Of a DNA stretch of 64,000 nucleotides, positions 27,801 to 40,957 are shown in pieces. The stretch is taken from positions 27,075,001-27,139,000 of the forward strand of contig NC_081820.1 in NCBI RefSeq assembly GCF_030704535.1, written 5' to 3'. The stretch's first letter is position 1, and every line of letters starts with the position of its first letter. The translations under genes were made by a program, and so were the position numbers. Under the pieces are notes generated by a model. It had not been told where the DNA came from and did not search any database. It saw only the letters and a program-made list of their open reading frames with translations. The stretch is from Vitis vinifera (Eukaryota > Streptophyta > Magnoliopsida > Vitales > Vitaceae).

Positions 27801-30800
27801 ATTGGGGAGGCTAGAAAATTCCATGCATAACTATTTTTCTCTAGCATAAAATGGCTCCTATCATTTTTGACACACTGTTAGAATCAGGAATTCCACGTTG
27901 CAAATATATAATTGGGGAGGCGAGAAAATTCCATGCATAACTATTGTTCTCTAGCATAAAATGGCTCCTATCATTTTTGACACAATGTTAGAATCAGGAA
28001 TTCCACATTGCAAATATATAATTGGGAATGCTAGAAAATTCCATGCATAACTATTGTTCTCTATACGTAGAAGACACTGAAGTTCTAACTCCAAACTATC
28101 ATTTGATACTGGCAGAAAAAAAAAAAAATTAGCATTAACTTCACTCCATAGGCTACCTTCTCCAGGAACATGATAGAAGACAGCTGGTCATTTGAGATGT
28201 TACAGTAAATGCACCATACTGCTCCCTAGATGGTTACAGAAGCTGTATCTTCTAGTGTTTTCCCACAATTCCCTCTCATAAAACCAGGTAAACTACCATA
28301 ATGCAGTTCAAGTAATGAATCATAGCCTCATGAGGGGAATTCCATAAAATACAAGAAAGCCAGAACCCACATCATGCAAGCATGTGATAGTCTATGGTGC
28401 TATCCAAGGTTATAACATTTACATTTATCAAAAGTCATGTACTATAGTCACTCTTGTTCTAATTATCCACAGTACCTACAGTTGATTTTTTTTTTTTTCC
28501 CTTCAGTTCCAGAAAGGGAATATTCTCTCTATTCCAGTCATCTATTTCAGTAGAGATAGAAACTAAGAATATTCTCAATATTCTCACTATTTCGATTGTT
28601 TTGAACTGATTTAAATAGATTCACATTCAGCTCTAGACAAATAAGGTACAAAGGCAAAACCAATTACTTTGAATCAAGAAGATGCATTTACCATACCATT
28701 CCATCCCAGCTTCCAGTTTAATAGGGAAGACTAATCAATGGAAGATGGCTATAAAATATACCATATAACCCCTATATCATTTGTCAGCCAGGTTGCAGTT
28801 TAGTTTCTGGGGACACCAAAATGAGAATAACTAGCACTCAGCATCAATTTCTAGTGACACATTCTCCCAAAAAAGCAATTACAGAGATCCCATCCATATA
28901 ATTCCCTCTATAAAATATCCAAAACCCAAAAGAATCACTCATGCAGAGCATAACTCTGACCTGGTAATATGCCAACAGCCGCCCAGCTTCAATATGTCCT
29001 TCAGCCAGCTTAAGTCTTTGCTCAAGGCCCTTGAAATATTTTTCAGTATCTGTCAGGCATAGATATTCCCCATTATGTTCAAGGAGACAAAATCCAGTAC
29101 CCAAGATGGTGATATTGATTTGATTAGATATATATTTAAATCTACAAGTACACATATATACAAAAAATGGTCATGCACTGCAACACCACCTTGAATTTAT
29201 GGAATCCTATTGGAATGCCAGATGTACATCCAAATTTAAACAATAAAAGGAAAAGAGGAAACGATTGACCATATATGTTTCCTTGCTGAAACAATAACAG
29301 GGCAAACTAGGAATCAACTCTAATTATGAGGTCACAAATCAAAGAGTCAGGTGCGGCCATGAAGCAAGGCGTTTTTGAGTTATGTAATTATAGTCTTAGC
29401 ATTAAGTTCCAAACTAGCTTGTATAGAGTTGTATATCAACAGGTTGCTACCCTATGACTAGACTCTGTTATACAGGGGATCTCCATAGCATACACTACAC
29501 ACTGTTGCTACCTTGCAATACAGTAGGAAAAAAAACATGGTTTCCAGATTAACAAATTTCTGAAAAAATTGGATCATAATAAAAGAAAATTTTGGACAAA
29601 AGAAACTTTTGGATATCATGGTATATGACCATGTTCCTTTGGTGTTTTTTACCATAAGGGATTAAGAAATTTTTTCTTTAATGATCCTTTTTATTCTTGG
29701 TTTCAAGATGATTCTCAACCATGAAATCTCCAATGTACTGTCACAGAAAACACAAGCAAAGTTGCTTCCTGTATGAAAAAATGCAATAATGAAAATGTTT
29801 TAACCTAAGCTACTTTTTAGAGAAAGTTTATTTTGGATCATTTAGCCTGGTCTAATCCCAAGCCATGAGTACTCTAACCTCATCCAAATGTGAAGACTGA
29901 CCATCCCATCATAATATCTGACTATAAATAGAAACATCATTTATCATGATTGAGATCAAATCCATACACAGCACAACTTACCTTGTACATGTGGAAGCTT
30001 TGATAAAATGGCACTCATTGTACTCCACCTATCTGTAACAGTGCACAAATATAAGCACTGCAGAGCACAATATGCAGCTTCAACCTCATCCTTGAAAATG
30101 CCTGTACTTTCAAAGTCCTTGCACCCTTCCTCAATGACCATCAAGCAAATGTCTAATTTATTCTCCAAAGCAACCTCCTTCAGCCATCTAACCAGAAATG
30201 ACTCAGCCTTCTTATAATCTACAGAAAAAATACTATCTGCCACTAGAGCTTCAGAAAGTGACGTTACATCTTGAAAACTATTTTGCATAAATGGAATTGC
30301 TTTATCACGTAATCTTTCAACGACATTTTCTTCTTTGACTCCCTTAAGCATCATCTTGAACTTCTCATAGTCAGATAACTGTTCCCATGCACAAAGATTC
30401 ATGGTGAAATTTATTTCAGAATCACTGCCATCAGAATATATAAGCTGGTGCAAGTATGTGATATCCTCATAGAATTGCTGCAATTCCCCAATCCCCTTAC
30501 GACAAGCAAAATCAATCAAGCACAGGCAGTTGTCTAGCTGCCCACTAAAAGTATCAATATCTCTAGCTCTATTCTTGTACCAACTAGAAAGTTCATCAGC
30601 TGATGGCCAAGAGAATCCCAAGATCTGCCTCACAATGGGTTCAGTTCTGATGCGAACGCTGCTGTCTTTATCCTCAGGTAGTCTGTTGATAAAGCTTACC
30701 ATCTTTTCACATTCAACCCAATCTTCTTCCCTCAGAGCAAAACTGGTAGGAGGAGACCTCCCAGGAAGGAGCTGCCCATATGTTTGAACTGGAATTGTTT

Positions 30801-33800
30801 CAGGGACAGCAGCTAAAATTTCCAACATGGAAGGAGTGAGTGTATAAGGATGACGCTTGAAAAGGAGGTTTAAGGCCCCAATTTTTCCACTTTCAGCAAG
30901 TGCAACAGCAGCTTTATTGATAGGCATAATGCGAAATTTGTTGTATTCCTGCACAGAGAACCTGTACGAGACTAGGTTGTTAAGTTGCAAGTCAGTGGAA
31001 ACCATCTGAAGAATGGAACCCAAACTAGACAAGAATCCTCAAAAAAGCTTAATAATATGATACAAAGTGTAAACTTTAAACACATTTCCTTTTTGTAAAG
31101 AAAGCATTCAGCAACATTAGGGAAGGGCATAATAATATAAAATTAATGAATTCTTCATACTCATCAAAGAAAATAAAGTAAAATGAACGAAAATACACAA
31201 TAAAATTATTAATACTTACAAAGTCAATAATTTTTAGTTAATCCATATGGGAATGATAATCTTAAGCTAGCATTTGAGAAACATAGGTAGATTTCCAAGT
31301 CCCGGTAGAAAGTCTTGAGAAATTCTTGAAAAGATGGGATTCAGCCAGAAATGAATTGAATAGGTTTAATGGTGCATATTAATCGCAAAGTTTTCTGTTC
31401 TTGTAAATGGTAACCCTTTTGGTTTTTTTAGAGCTCTAGGGGATTGAGACAAGGGGACCATCTCTCGCCTTATTTATTTGTGTTGGCAATGGAGGCATTG
31501 AGTCGTCTTTGGAGAAGGCAAGGGGGTGGCTATTTGTTAGGCTTCAAGGTGAGGGGGAAAGGCGGCTAGGGAGTGGAGGTGTCCCACCTGTCATTTAAAG
31601 ATGATATGTAGGTTTTTTGTGAGGATTCATTTAAGTTAGTTGCTCATGTGGTTCAAAGCAATCTCGTGCAAATAGATGTTTTCTGTGTAAAAATGAAGGG
31701 GAATCAATTAATCACATTCTCCTTCACTATGTCAAATCAAAGTTTTATGGAAGCTATTGTTCTCCTTATTTGACAGAGTTTGGGTGCTCGCTTCTACAGT
31801 CAAAGAAACTTTTTTAAGTTTGCATGACTTCTTTGTAGGAAGAAAATGGAAGAAGGTAAAGAAAGCTACTCCTCAATGGTGAAAGAAAAGAAATCAACGA
31901 GCATTCGAAAATGAGGGGCAGTTTGATCAAAAGCTGAAATTTTCTTTTCTAAGTAACCTTTCTCATGAGTTACATTGTTTGATTGATTTTGTAGATTAGT
32001 TAGGATTGTGTTGAGAGAGAGAGTTGTTTTTTGTTCTCTTTCTTTTGTGGCAAAGTCATTTGGTGCTCATAGTATGTGTCCTATCCACTTGAGTGTACTG
32101 TTTTTTTTTTTTTTGCTGTATATTTCAATGTTTATTACCTAAAAAAAAATTATTTCTATAAACAGTTTTATATTGTTCTCATACCCATTCCACTGTCATT
32201 GACCATAGAAGCGGAAAAGGAGCATACAGATTCATGATTTCAAAATTATGCCTCTCGTGATATCAAAAGCACATAAAATTCACGAGGTAGATAATTCATT
32301 AATAAAGAAGATGAAGAACAAGGCATACAAGAAAAGGTAAGCAACGAAACAAATGCTAATTGGAATGCAGGAATTTATATGGTAATATAGCAAAAGAAAA
32401 CCCCACAGCAAGGGGAAGGATATTCCATCTCTAATATCTATAGATAGGCTTTCACCTTTCAGCACACATGCACAATCATCCAAGCTTAACTAGGGAATTC
32501 ATCCAAAATCTAATCAAAACACCACTCAAATAACTATATTTAGTTTTAAAAAGTGCAGGTTTTTAGGGGGGAAAAATCAAGCAATTATGTCATATGACTC
32601 ATACCTGCCCATGTTTATCCCAAGAAATGTCTCCAGCCTGTCTCTAAACTGCAATAACTGTAGTCTTACTTTACGAAAATCCCAAATTTGGCCATTCCCA
32701 TGATCATCTGATTCAGAAAACCTACACCGACTAGTTAGATGGAGCCCATAGGCAAGTAAAGCCTTCACAGCATCTTCCGTTGGTCCAACTTTATTAACAC
32801 ATTCAGATAATACAAAATCTTGATCTTTAATATTTGACAAAAGCGTGTTTATTTCATTTATTCCTTGGCCAGAGTGCAACCATTGTGACTTTAAAACTTC
32901 ATCTGTATCCAGTCCATGGCGAACAGCAAATTCCAAGGCTGCTTGATATTTTGTATTGCTAATTAAAATATTATACATTTCAGGAACAGATCTCTCTGAA
33001 AATGATATCAAGCTCCATTGTAATCTAGCAATGTCAGCCTGATTAAGTCTATCTTCTGTAACCAGCTCTATATGATGCAAATCACCTGTTTCACCATGAG
33101 TAGATATATTGTGTTTCTCCTCGGATGAAGTGCTCTCTAAGAGAAAAAATTGTCCTTGGAACTGCTGTACTCTTTCTAAAACAGGCATAGAATATACAGG
33201 ATCATTTCCCAGAAGTTTTATACCACTAAGAATGTCAAGCATGATCACTGTGCCACTCCTTTTGGCAAGTACAAGGGTATGATCAGACCACCAAGTGAAA
33301 TCCACAATACCATTTAAGAATTTTCCCACTTCATTTGACAAATTGTCTGTCTCTTGTGAGTCATTTCTCATTCCATAAGCAAAACTTGAAAGGGAACAGC
33401 ATTCTCCATCCAGCTTAAAAATATCCAGGCATCCTGTCAGATCTAGAGTAGCCACGAATTTCCCATGTGGTGAGATTAGCACCTTTGAGGATGTTATCTG
33501 ACCGATATAACCTTTTGGTTTGGAATATAAGCCTTCAACCTGAGTAGAGCACACTGGTTCCAGATCTAAGCTACTACTTCTACGCCAAAGAGAAAGATGA
33601 TGGGATCCTGGAAGAAAAACATACAATTAATAAACTACTTAAGTTTAGAAGATCTTTGACCTGCCTACTAAAATCTGAAAGGCTCTTGTTCATGTTCACA
33701 CTTCACTGAAAATGATAGAAAAGAATAAAAAATAAATAAATAAATAAATAAAAATCTTAACATTATTCAACTAAAATATGATGTCATCTTGGACTTGAAC

Positions 33801-36113
33801 CTAGAACTAAAGCATGAGCTGCCAAGTTGTATATGGCTCTCTACAAAGTAGCTTAGGACCTCCCAACATATTTTCTACACTGAACAAGTTGCCACTTGCC
33901 TGTGCCGAAATTAGCATAAAGACAACTCTGAACCGATGAGAATGTTTTCTGAGAACCTTCTTGGCAACAAAAGAAAAAAATCCAGCATTTAAAGGAACAG
34001 AATGGTCAAAAGACCTCTAATTGTTCCTATTTGTTTTACCAGGCAGACCTCATAGATGAGATATATTGTTTGTTTGGTTGCAGTCGTAAAAGCACACAAA
34101 GCTATAAGGCTGGCTAAAATTTCAGATTTTCACTTAAAGATTATGGCTAAAATAAAATGAAACAAAAAGTATAAAATCATACCAGTGGTACCACTAGAGG
34201 TGATTGATATGCTACTGGCGCTACCAACCACGATAAGCAAAGAAAGTTTTACATGGTAGTCCAAGCAGAAAACATGTTGTGGGAACTGCTTCTTTAAAGT
34301 CAGGCCATTACTCGAGGTGCGAAAGGATGAAATGGAGACAGCTGGATCCTGACTGATCTCAATATTATGAAGGAAGCCATCTGATGTAAGAAGATTGAAG
34401 CTACACCTATAAACATTTCCATTCACTTCAGCAGGTATCAAAGTTACAATGACTTCTGAAGTAGTTGAACCGAAAAAACAAAAATTAAAAATAAAACATA
34501 AAAGCTGAGATTATATCAACTCTAAAACAAAAACCTCCATCTACATAACCCAAGATTGACAAGAAACTCATAAGAAATTATCTTATGGGCGTTTCATGCA
34601 GCAGCTGCTGAACAAGAATCAATACTTACAAGCAAGATCCTCTTGTATCAGAATCATCCTGCGGAATCAGGCCTATTATCGGTGAAGAAACTTTTAAATG
34701 TGCCCTCGTACTTCTTGCCATCTCTTCACCATTTCCTTTGATAAAATATAGAGTTTCAGAGTCATCACAAACTCCAAGAACATCATGAGATTCTGACCAG
34801 GCTCCATATATAAATGTCCCAAGGCTGTTACCTGATTGCATTATGAAAGTATGCAACAGTTTTAGTCAACAAAATTTGATGAGACCATCAATTGCTAACC
34901 CAGGGATGGGAAAGTTGTTTAAATACGACATGACATAATAACACCACGGTAACAATTTCTGTACCATTATTTCATAGACATTATTCTATGAAATCATGAA
35001 TTAATCTTACTTGTAAAAATGCCACATGGCTCCTGGTAGTTATCATCCTTCTGCAAAATGGTTATCTGATTTCCAGCAGCTACAGCCACACGTTCACCCC
35101 TCAGGGAGACAAACAAGGATACCCATCTCTTCAATTTTTTTGGACGCCTATAATCACTCCATTTCTCTTTAATCTGACTCAAACCTTCATAAAATTTAAG
35201 GGGAAAAGGACAAGAAGGAAAGGAATGACATCAAGATAATAACATTTGATGGCAAGGAAATACACAAATGCACAAGTTGCTTGGGTTTATCATAGTGATA
35301 GAAGTTCATGAACAACAATGATGATTTGTTCTTCTTATATTGCATAACTCGAGAAAAACAGTACAACCTTTGACCATCCCACTTCATGAATGCAATCGTC
35401 CTATGTTATTAGATATATCACATGAATCAAAGGCATAGATGAAGCATAACTAACAAACCAATTAAAAGTACCATAAGCCCTTTTGGACATTCCCTCTCAG
35501 TTAGATCCAACATATAGCAGAAATTGCTGACAACCCGAACAATCTCCTCAATCAAATACAAGGGTGAAAAATGACCCAAATGGGTAACTCAGACAAGAAC
35601 ACATTTATATTATTAATCTCTCCATAAACCTATAGCTTGAGTATTGGTTTCTTTTTTAATTATATCATTATAAAAACACTCATCTAACTGATGCCAAAAG
35701 CATTTAAATCACATAAACTTCAACAACAATTCAACATGAACTAAGCGTTTAAAGTGCACATATAGAACATAAAAGTTATGAATGCAAACAAGGTGATCAA
35801 ATCAACAATGGATCAAAATCCATTGCTTTGAACTGTCATGAAGAGAAAAATACGACTAAATATCAAAGATTACACATACCTCGAGGCAATGACAGAAAAC
35901 TCCCTTTGGCACCTTCATTTAGCTGAATCGAAAAACAAAGTAATAAGTACATTGATTGGTTTATTAAGGAAAAATGGAAAATTAAAGCAAATTTCAGCAA
36001 AATGGAGAATCAAAAGTGAGGTCCTGGACCTGTTGAGGAGGGTAATTGGAACAATAAGGTCTGGAAGCGTGATTTCGCGTCTCGTAGAGCACTTCCCGCA
36101 CCGTTTCCCCCAT
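21880..36113 (-). CDS. MIP2: MAG2-interacting protein 2 (MIP2), NBAS/Sec39 homologue
   Basis: Large tethering subunit that acts with MAG2/TIP20 at the ER to capture Golgi-derived COPI vesicles; in Arabidopsis it is needed for seed storage protein export. Twelve exons from the start: 36113-36030, 35922-35880, 35184-35011, 34831-34630, 34406-34183, 33607-32605, 31024-29982, 29049-28961, 27636-27277, 26277-25038, 24871-24606 and 24504-21880. They sum to 2450 codons plus stop with every phase matching. The start [20 protein letters not shown] fits the family. Residues about 80-500 are WD40-like (for example [17 protein letters not shown] and [12 protein letters not shown]). A Sec39 domain spans roughly 600-1150 ([18 protein letters not shown] lies within it). 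An acidic Trp-rich patch [14 protein letters not shown] is at about residue 2175. The exon 10 donor (TTGG/GTGATT) is weak but is the one that keeps frame and homology. No breaks were seen. Confidence 0.93.
27733..28064. repeat. 110-bp tandem repeat, three copies, in a MIP2 intron
   Basis: The block beginning ATGGCTCCTATCATTTTTGA recurs at 27741, 27851 and 27961, an exact 110-bp period. Copies differ at only a few bases. It lies in the intron between exons 8 and 9. Confidence 0.95.
31305..32150 (+). mobile_element. LINE remnant, antisense in a MIP2 intron
   Basis: Readable pieces of an L1-type ORF2 are SRGLRQGD and [16 protein letters not shown] (about 31435-31510), then after a deletion a zf-RVT piece [18 protein letters not shown] (about 31675-31735). 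It ends in T-rich sequence and an A run (32140-32149). It is broken by stops and internal deletion. It lies between MIP2 exons 6 and 7 on the opposite strand. Confidence 0.85.
33728..33753. repeat. (AAAT)n microsatellite
   Basis: About six AAAT units in a MIP2 intron. Confidence 0.85.
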
Positions 36114-36499
36114 ATAAAAACTATGCCTCTCCCAACACCTCAAACACTATAAGAAAGCAGTGCGTGGGAGAGAGAATTTTCCCGAGAAAATTTGATGACG
36201 CGGCTATCAATCAAAAGATTGTGAATACGAAAATGCTAGGCCAAAATTTTCCCGAGAAATTTGAATTTGTGGAAAGTGGGGATATATGGAATTTTGTTCT
36301 AGGGTTTTGCCATGCTCTCCGTACAACGATGACGGCAGCTCAGAGAACAGAGAAGAGGTGACCACCTGAAACGCACCGTTTTGTATCCTTCGCCTGCAAA
36401 ACGACACCGTCTCCGGTTTTTCCATTTTCCTTTATTATCTTTATCTGAAAGAATCCATAGGACCGTAACCCTTCTTTTTCCTTTTTCCCTTTTTTTTTT

Positions 36500-36790
36500 T
36501 TTTTGAATATAACACAAAAGTCCATGTGTTTTTCACTTATTTTTAATATTTGTAAGTATGTTTTATAAATAATTTTTATATTTAATAATACTCTATTTTT
36601 AATCATCCTCTATATTAGTATAATTATTTTAAAAATAATTTTTAAAAACAAATAAAAATAATTCAAATATGTTATTTAAAAACATCATGTCTTGTGTTTT
36701 TAAGAATAAAAAATAATTTTATAACCTATTTTTTATATTCCAAAAAATAAAAAATTCTTCTTGAAAATAGTTGTCAAATATAATTAGTTA
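36500..36790. repeat. AT-rich dispersed element, copy 1 of 3
   Basis: Shares an ordered set of landmarks with 44560-44960 and 52815-53066: a TTTTTAATATTT block, ATGTTTTAAAAATAATTTTT-like text, a TTTAATCAT block and an AAAAACAA block. This points to one MITE family. Confidence 0.5.
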
Positions 36791-36994
36791 TCTTTTTTCA
36801 TAATTTTTTTCTTTATTTTCTTTCCCTAACTTTCAAGAACTAAACATGTTCTAAAATTATTAACCATTGTTTTAGAAATGACCATTTTGATAAATAATTT
36901 GTAAAGAAAGTGTTGAAGACGATTATAATGATAAAGATTGAATATTGCATAGTTAGATCAAACTTCAACACATTCAATATTATATATGAACTTA

Positions 36995-37216
36995 GGTGGT
37001 ATTTGTTTTTTGGTTAAATAGAAAAAACTCAAATATTTGGTTTTTTCTATTCAATTAAAAGTACCTTATTGATATTAACCGACATAATTAAAGTAAACTT
37101 ATTATCAACAAGTTTAATTTAATTATATTGGTTAATGTCAATAAGTTACTTTTAATTAAATAGAAAAAACTAAATATTTTAGTTTTTTTTTATTCAGCCA
37201 AAAAACAAACACTATC
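36995..37216. mobile_element. Near-perfect hairpin MITE with long inverted arms
   Basis: Inverted arms of about 85 bp run from GGTGGTATTTGTTTTTTGG at the left to its complement at the right, with few mismatches, around a core of about 50 bp. A TTA triplet flanks both sides (36992-36994 and 37217-37219), as expected for Tourist/PIF-Harbinger MITEs. No coding capacity. Confidence 0.85.
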
Positions 37217-38452
37217 TTACCTTCGTCTAATACAATTTATGAATTGATAGCCTAGACTACAACGGATTTGATGTACACAAGTTAGTTAAGTCCATTAGCC
37301 AAGTGTAATAAGGTTTGGTTAGGGATCCTACGTACGTCGAGCTAACATTTCTTATATTTTTTAGAGGCTAGATCTAACTCATTAACTCCTTTGTGACTCA
37401 AGCCCCAAGGTTGGACCTAAACATATGAAGTGGAGATCGCAATAAGATAGGTAATAAGATAAGTTTTTGTTTTAAAAGTATGCCTCGATTGAGAGGAATT
37501 TGAATAAAGACCTAATCTAGGTAAAGGTAGATTTAGAATATCATTTAAAACTTAATTTTTGAGTAGATTTTGGCTTTTTATGTCACTTTGCTTTGAATAG
37601 ATGTTAAAATTACAAAGTTCGTTTAGGCCCACTAATCAACTATCATTATTATTATAAAATATTGTGCTCTTTAGCATATAATCTATAAGGGTTATTTCCT
37701 CACCGACTCGCATGCTAATTTTTTTTATCATTTCTTGAAATTAGATATTAAAGTTAATGTCACTATGATGATTGTCTGTTTGTTGTAAAGGGCAAGGCCC
37801 ACAAGGTGCCACATGAAAACCCTTTGGATACTACCTTCCATCATCAATAATAAACCTACACTTAGACCGTTCCTAACTTTACTTGTAGTCTTCATAACCT
37901 TAAAACATTGAATCTTATTATATACTTTTAATTCTTTTTCATTATTTGAATATCATTAATCTATGCTCGTCGAACATTATTTTTGTTCAAATTTCTTCTT
38001 GAACTCACCCCACCCAATCATGAGTTTGATTTAAGAATAAAACGAATGTTTAAGTTCTTGAACAAGGTTGATAATATCCTAAATTCACCTTGTTGACTTT
38101 TAAAATTTATTTGGTTGAGAAAATCTCTCATATTGGCCACCAAAATTCAAGCTAGACCCCTGGTGGAAAAAGATTTCATTATGATTTTAGTAGCTTCCAA
38201 GTGTTTCAAAGTATATTTGATAGTAATTCTACAAAACGTTTCTAGTTTTTCTAACACTTGAATGATAAAAAATTTCAAATGTTAAAAATGTTAGAAACAC
38301 TTTCTAAAATTACCACCAAATGGGCTCTAAATAGTATTTAATAATTTTTTTGGTATGCTTAAAATGGTAACTAATTGATAACTTTTTAAAGTAAAGATAG
38401 GTAACCTAAATCATAATATTAAACTTTTTAAGATAGAGATTAATAATTTTTA

Positions 38453-38668
38453 TGGTGTGTTTGGTATATGGAAATAAAATTGGGAATGAACGTGAATCAT
38501 ATTCTAATGGAAAAAAAAAAATCAAAATCCTAATAAAAGTATAATTTGGTTTCTATAACAATAAATTTTGATTCATATCTTTAAAAAAATAATCCAAACA
38601 TGTTAACAAAAAAAGAATGAAATGAATTTCTCATTCTCATTCTCAATTTCAACATTCCAAACACGACC
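38453..38668. mobile_element. MITE, Tourist/Harbinger-like
   Basis: Left end GGTGTGTTTGGTATATGG and right end (reverse complement) GGTCGTGTTTGGAATGTTG form imperfect terminal inverted repeats. TTA occurs at both borders. Inner arms hold GGGAATGA / TCATTCTC repeats. Confidence 0.7.
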
Positions 38669-40039
38669 TTAAAATGAGATATGGTGTGCCCTATATCTAG
38701 ACGAAAGGTTGAACTCAACCTTGTTCAACCCTTCTAAGATATTGTCTACACTTTAAAAAATAAAATTGTTCTACATTTCACTATACTCCTATTGAAACTA
38801 AAGGAACGGTCAATGAGTTTTTATTTTACGAGTTAAAGTCTTTTGTAAGTTACCAATAATCACTTAGTCATATTTGATTTTAGCAAGTTTGAGAAAAAAA
38901 AATATAAAGAAAAAAAAATAGAAAGGAAAAGTAGAAGACCCGAGACATAACCAAAGTTTTTATTCCATGCTAGAAATCCAAAGACTATAAAGGGTGGAAT
39001 GTGGAAATGAACCTTGCCTCCTCTCCTAAACTTTGCCGGCATGTTAAGCAATAAGCCCTATAACCACCCCTCCTAAGAATAGCCTTTAAACTTTATTGAA
39101 TACATGGGAATATATTAGGATCTACATTGAATTAAATCCACCCATTAACGACAAATTGAACATGGTATATATATCTGTTAAAATTATGCCCAAGTTTAAA
39201 AACTCTACTAACAGCGAAGCAATCGCTGCTAGCTCAGCTTTGTCCATACTCGAGGTGAGACTAATGCCTTGCAGTTTGGTTGTGGACTTTGCCTCGTAAA
39301 AAATATCATGATCACACTATGGGAAAACCAAAAGCCAATAAGATCGATCCTATTTGACAACAAAGAGACTTGTTTGACCGTAGTTCGATTAACTTTTCTT
39401 TCATAAACCAACCAAACTAGACCTTTACACCTCTCAATACGTGTCTATAATCCGTGTCTAACGTCTTCTTTTTGTGTTCATGAAGGGAGAAATGAACAAA
39501 TAACAGTCCCCTTTTGACCAGCATAATACATTTTAGCCTACCACTAAGCAGAGTCAATGATCGATTCCGAACAAGAATACTAAAAGGAAAAGAAAAGAAC
39601 CTTTCAATTTCCTTACTAGGAAAAGAAGATTCTATTAATCCTTTAGATCCTCTATATATATGCCAAAGATTTCCAAGAGATTATGGACATAGAATTGATT
39701 GAAACGACCTTGTTTGGTGGGTTGCTGTCCTCGATTACATTTAACAAATGGTTGGTATAAGAAATATGGCATTAAGCAAACAAAGAACTGTTCACAAATT
39801 GACAATTAATCCCATCCATTGCTTTATGATCTTCTCCCATAGTGCTTTCCAGTGTTTTAACCAAACCTAAGGCACAATGGGGAACATTTAGCTTTCCTCT
39901 CACTGCCTTTTACATAGAACAATCACATGATTGTACATTTATATAATCTCTCATTCATTTGGTTTATTGTCCTTGTGGCAATGATTATTGGTTTTACTGT
40001 TAAGAATGAACACCGACTCTATTATTCTATATTAGATGA

Positions 40040-40720
40040 AGGAAAAAGATATGCCCGAAACTATATACATGTAGTGACTCTTATTAACCAACTTTTAAAT
40101 CAATATAGAAGTGAACAAATAGTATCAGAATAAACCAAAAATACTATATGAACGGATTATTGTTACAAATGGTATAAAAATCGACCATATGATGTGGTGT
40201 GAGAAAACACTATATATTGCATGAGGTGATTGTGATATCAATATATTTTAAAGCTTTTGAGGGTTTAAGGCAAATAACATCTACGAAGGAAAATAAGTTG
40301 TTAAACCAACTCTAAGAGCATTTGGATAATCCATAAACCATATTGTGAATGCATCTTTATACTGAGCTTTCATATCATATAAAGAAAAAAAAAGTTACCA
40401 AAACTATATATATTAGTGACTCTTTTTAACTAAACCAATGTAAAAATTAATAAATCCCATCAAAATGAACCAAAGTAATACATGGATTGATCATTATTAC
40501 AAATGGTATCAAAATCGATCGATCGATCTCTCGATTATAGGGTGAGACTACATGGAATGATTGTGATATTAACCTAATGTTAAAATTATAAGGGTTTAAA
40601 ACAAACAATATATTTATAAGAGAAATGGGTTGCTATACTAACTTCCATGATCATTTCCATCATCGATAAACCATGTTAGGAATGCTTTTCCGTACTATTA
40701 TCCCACGTGCCATGGCTAAA
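40040..40720. repeat. Diverged tandem duplication, about 340-bp unit
   Basis: Landmarks GTGACTCTT, TGTTACAAATGGTAT, TGATTGTGATAT and AACCAT..GAATGC occur in the same order twice, offset by about 333-342 bp. A (GATC)n run at 40517-40530 marks the second copy. The function is not apparent. Confidence 0.55.
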
Positions 40721-40890
40721 AGCCTAAAAGGGTTCTCCACTTTGTTTGGTTTGATTTGGAACCAAGGAACGGGTATGGGATTCCTGATTTAAATCTTGAT
40801 AGCGATAATGTTCTATATGCCTAGTAATTATGGTGTCCACCCTTATTCTCAGCCCTTCGCTCGTAGGAGTATAGCTCTGGGGTCTGGTGG

Positions 40891-40901
40891 ATCTATTTAA
40901 A
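40891..40901 (+). promoter_or_regulatory. Likely TATA box for the microRNA transcript
   Basis: CTATTTAAAGG stands about 70 bp upstream of the hairpin on the same strand. It would give a start near 40925. Confidence 0.5.
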
Positions 40902-40957
40902 GGAAAGAAGCTCCATTCTCCTAACCATTGAATGAAGATCATAGATGGAGTACTCTC

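Larger units (their letters stand above)
36114..40892. other. Intergenic region between MIP2 and the microRNA locus
   Basis: 36114-36430 is the GC-richer MIP2 leader and promoter. Beyond that the DNA is AT-rich, with MITEs at 36500-36790, 36995-37216 and 38453-38668 and a diverged duplication at 40040-40720. No open frame here shows a recognisable protein family. Confidence 0.6.

Noticed and set aside
27733..28064. CRISPR-like array
   Set aside because: The whole 110-bp unit is repeated with no variable spacers, in a plant intron.
34406..34630. Apparent frame error between MIP2 exons 4 and 5
   Set aside because: Resolved by taking the acceptor TTTATAG before GTGTAGC; total length then divides by three.
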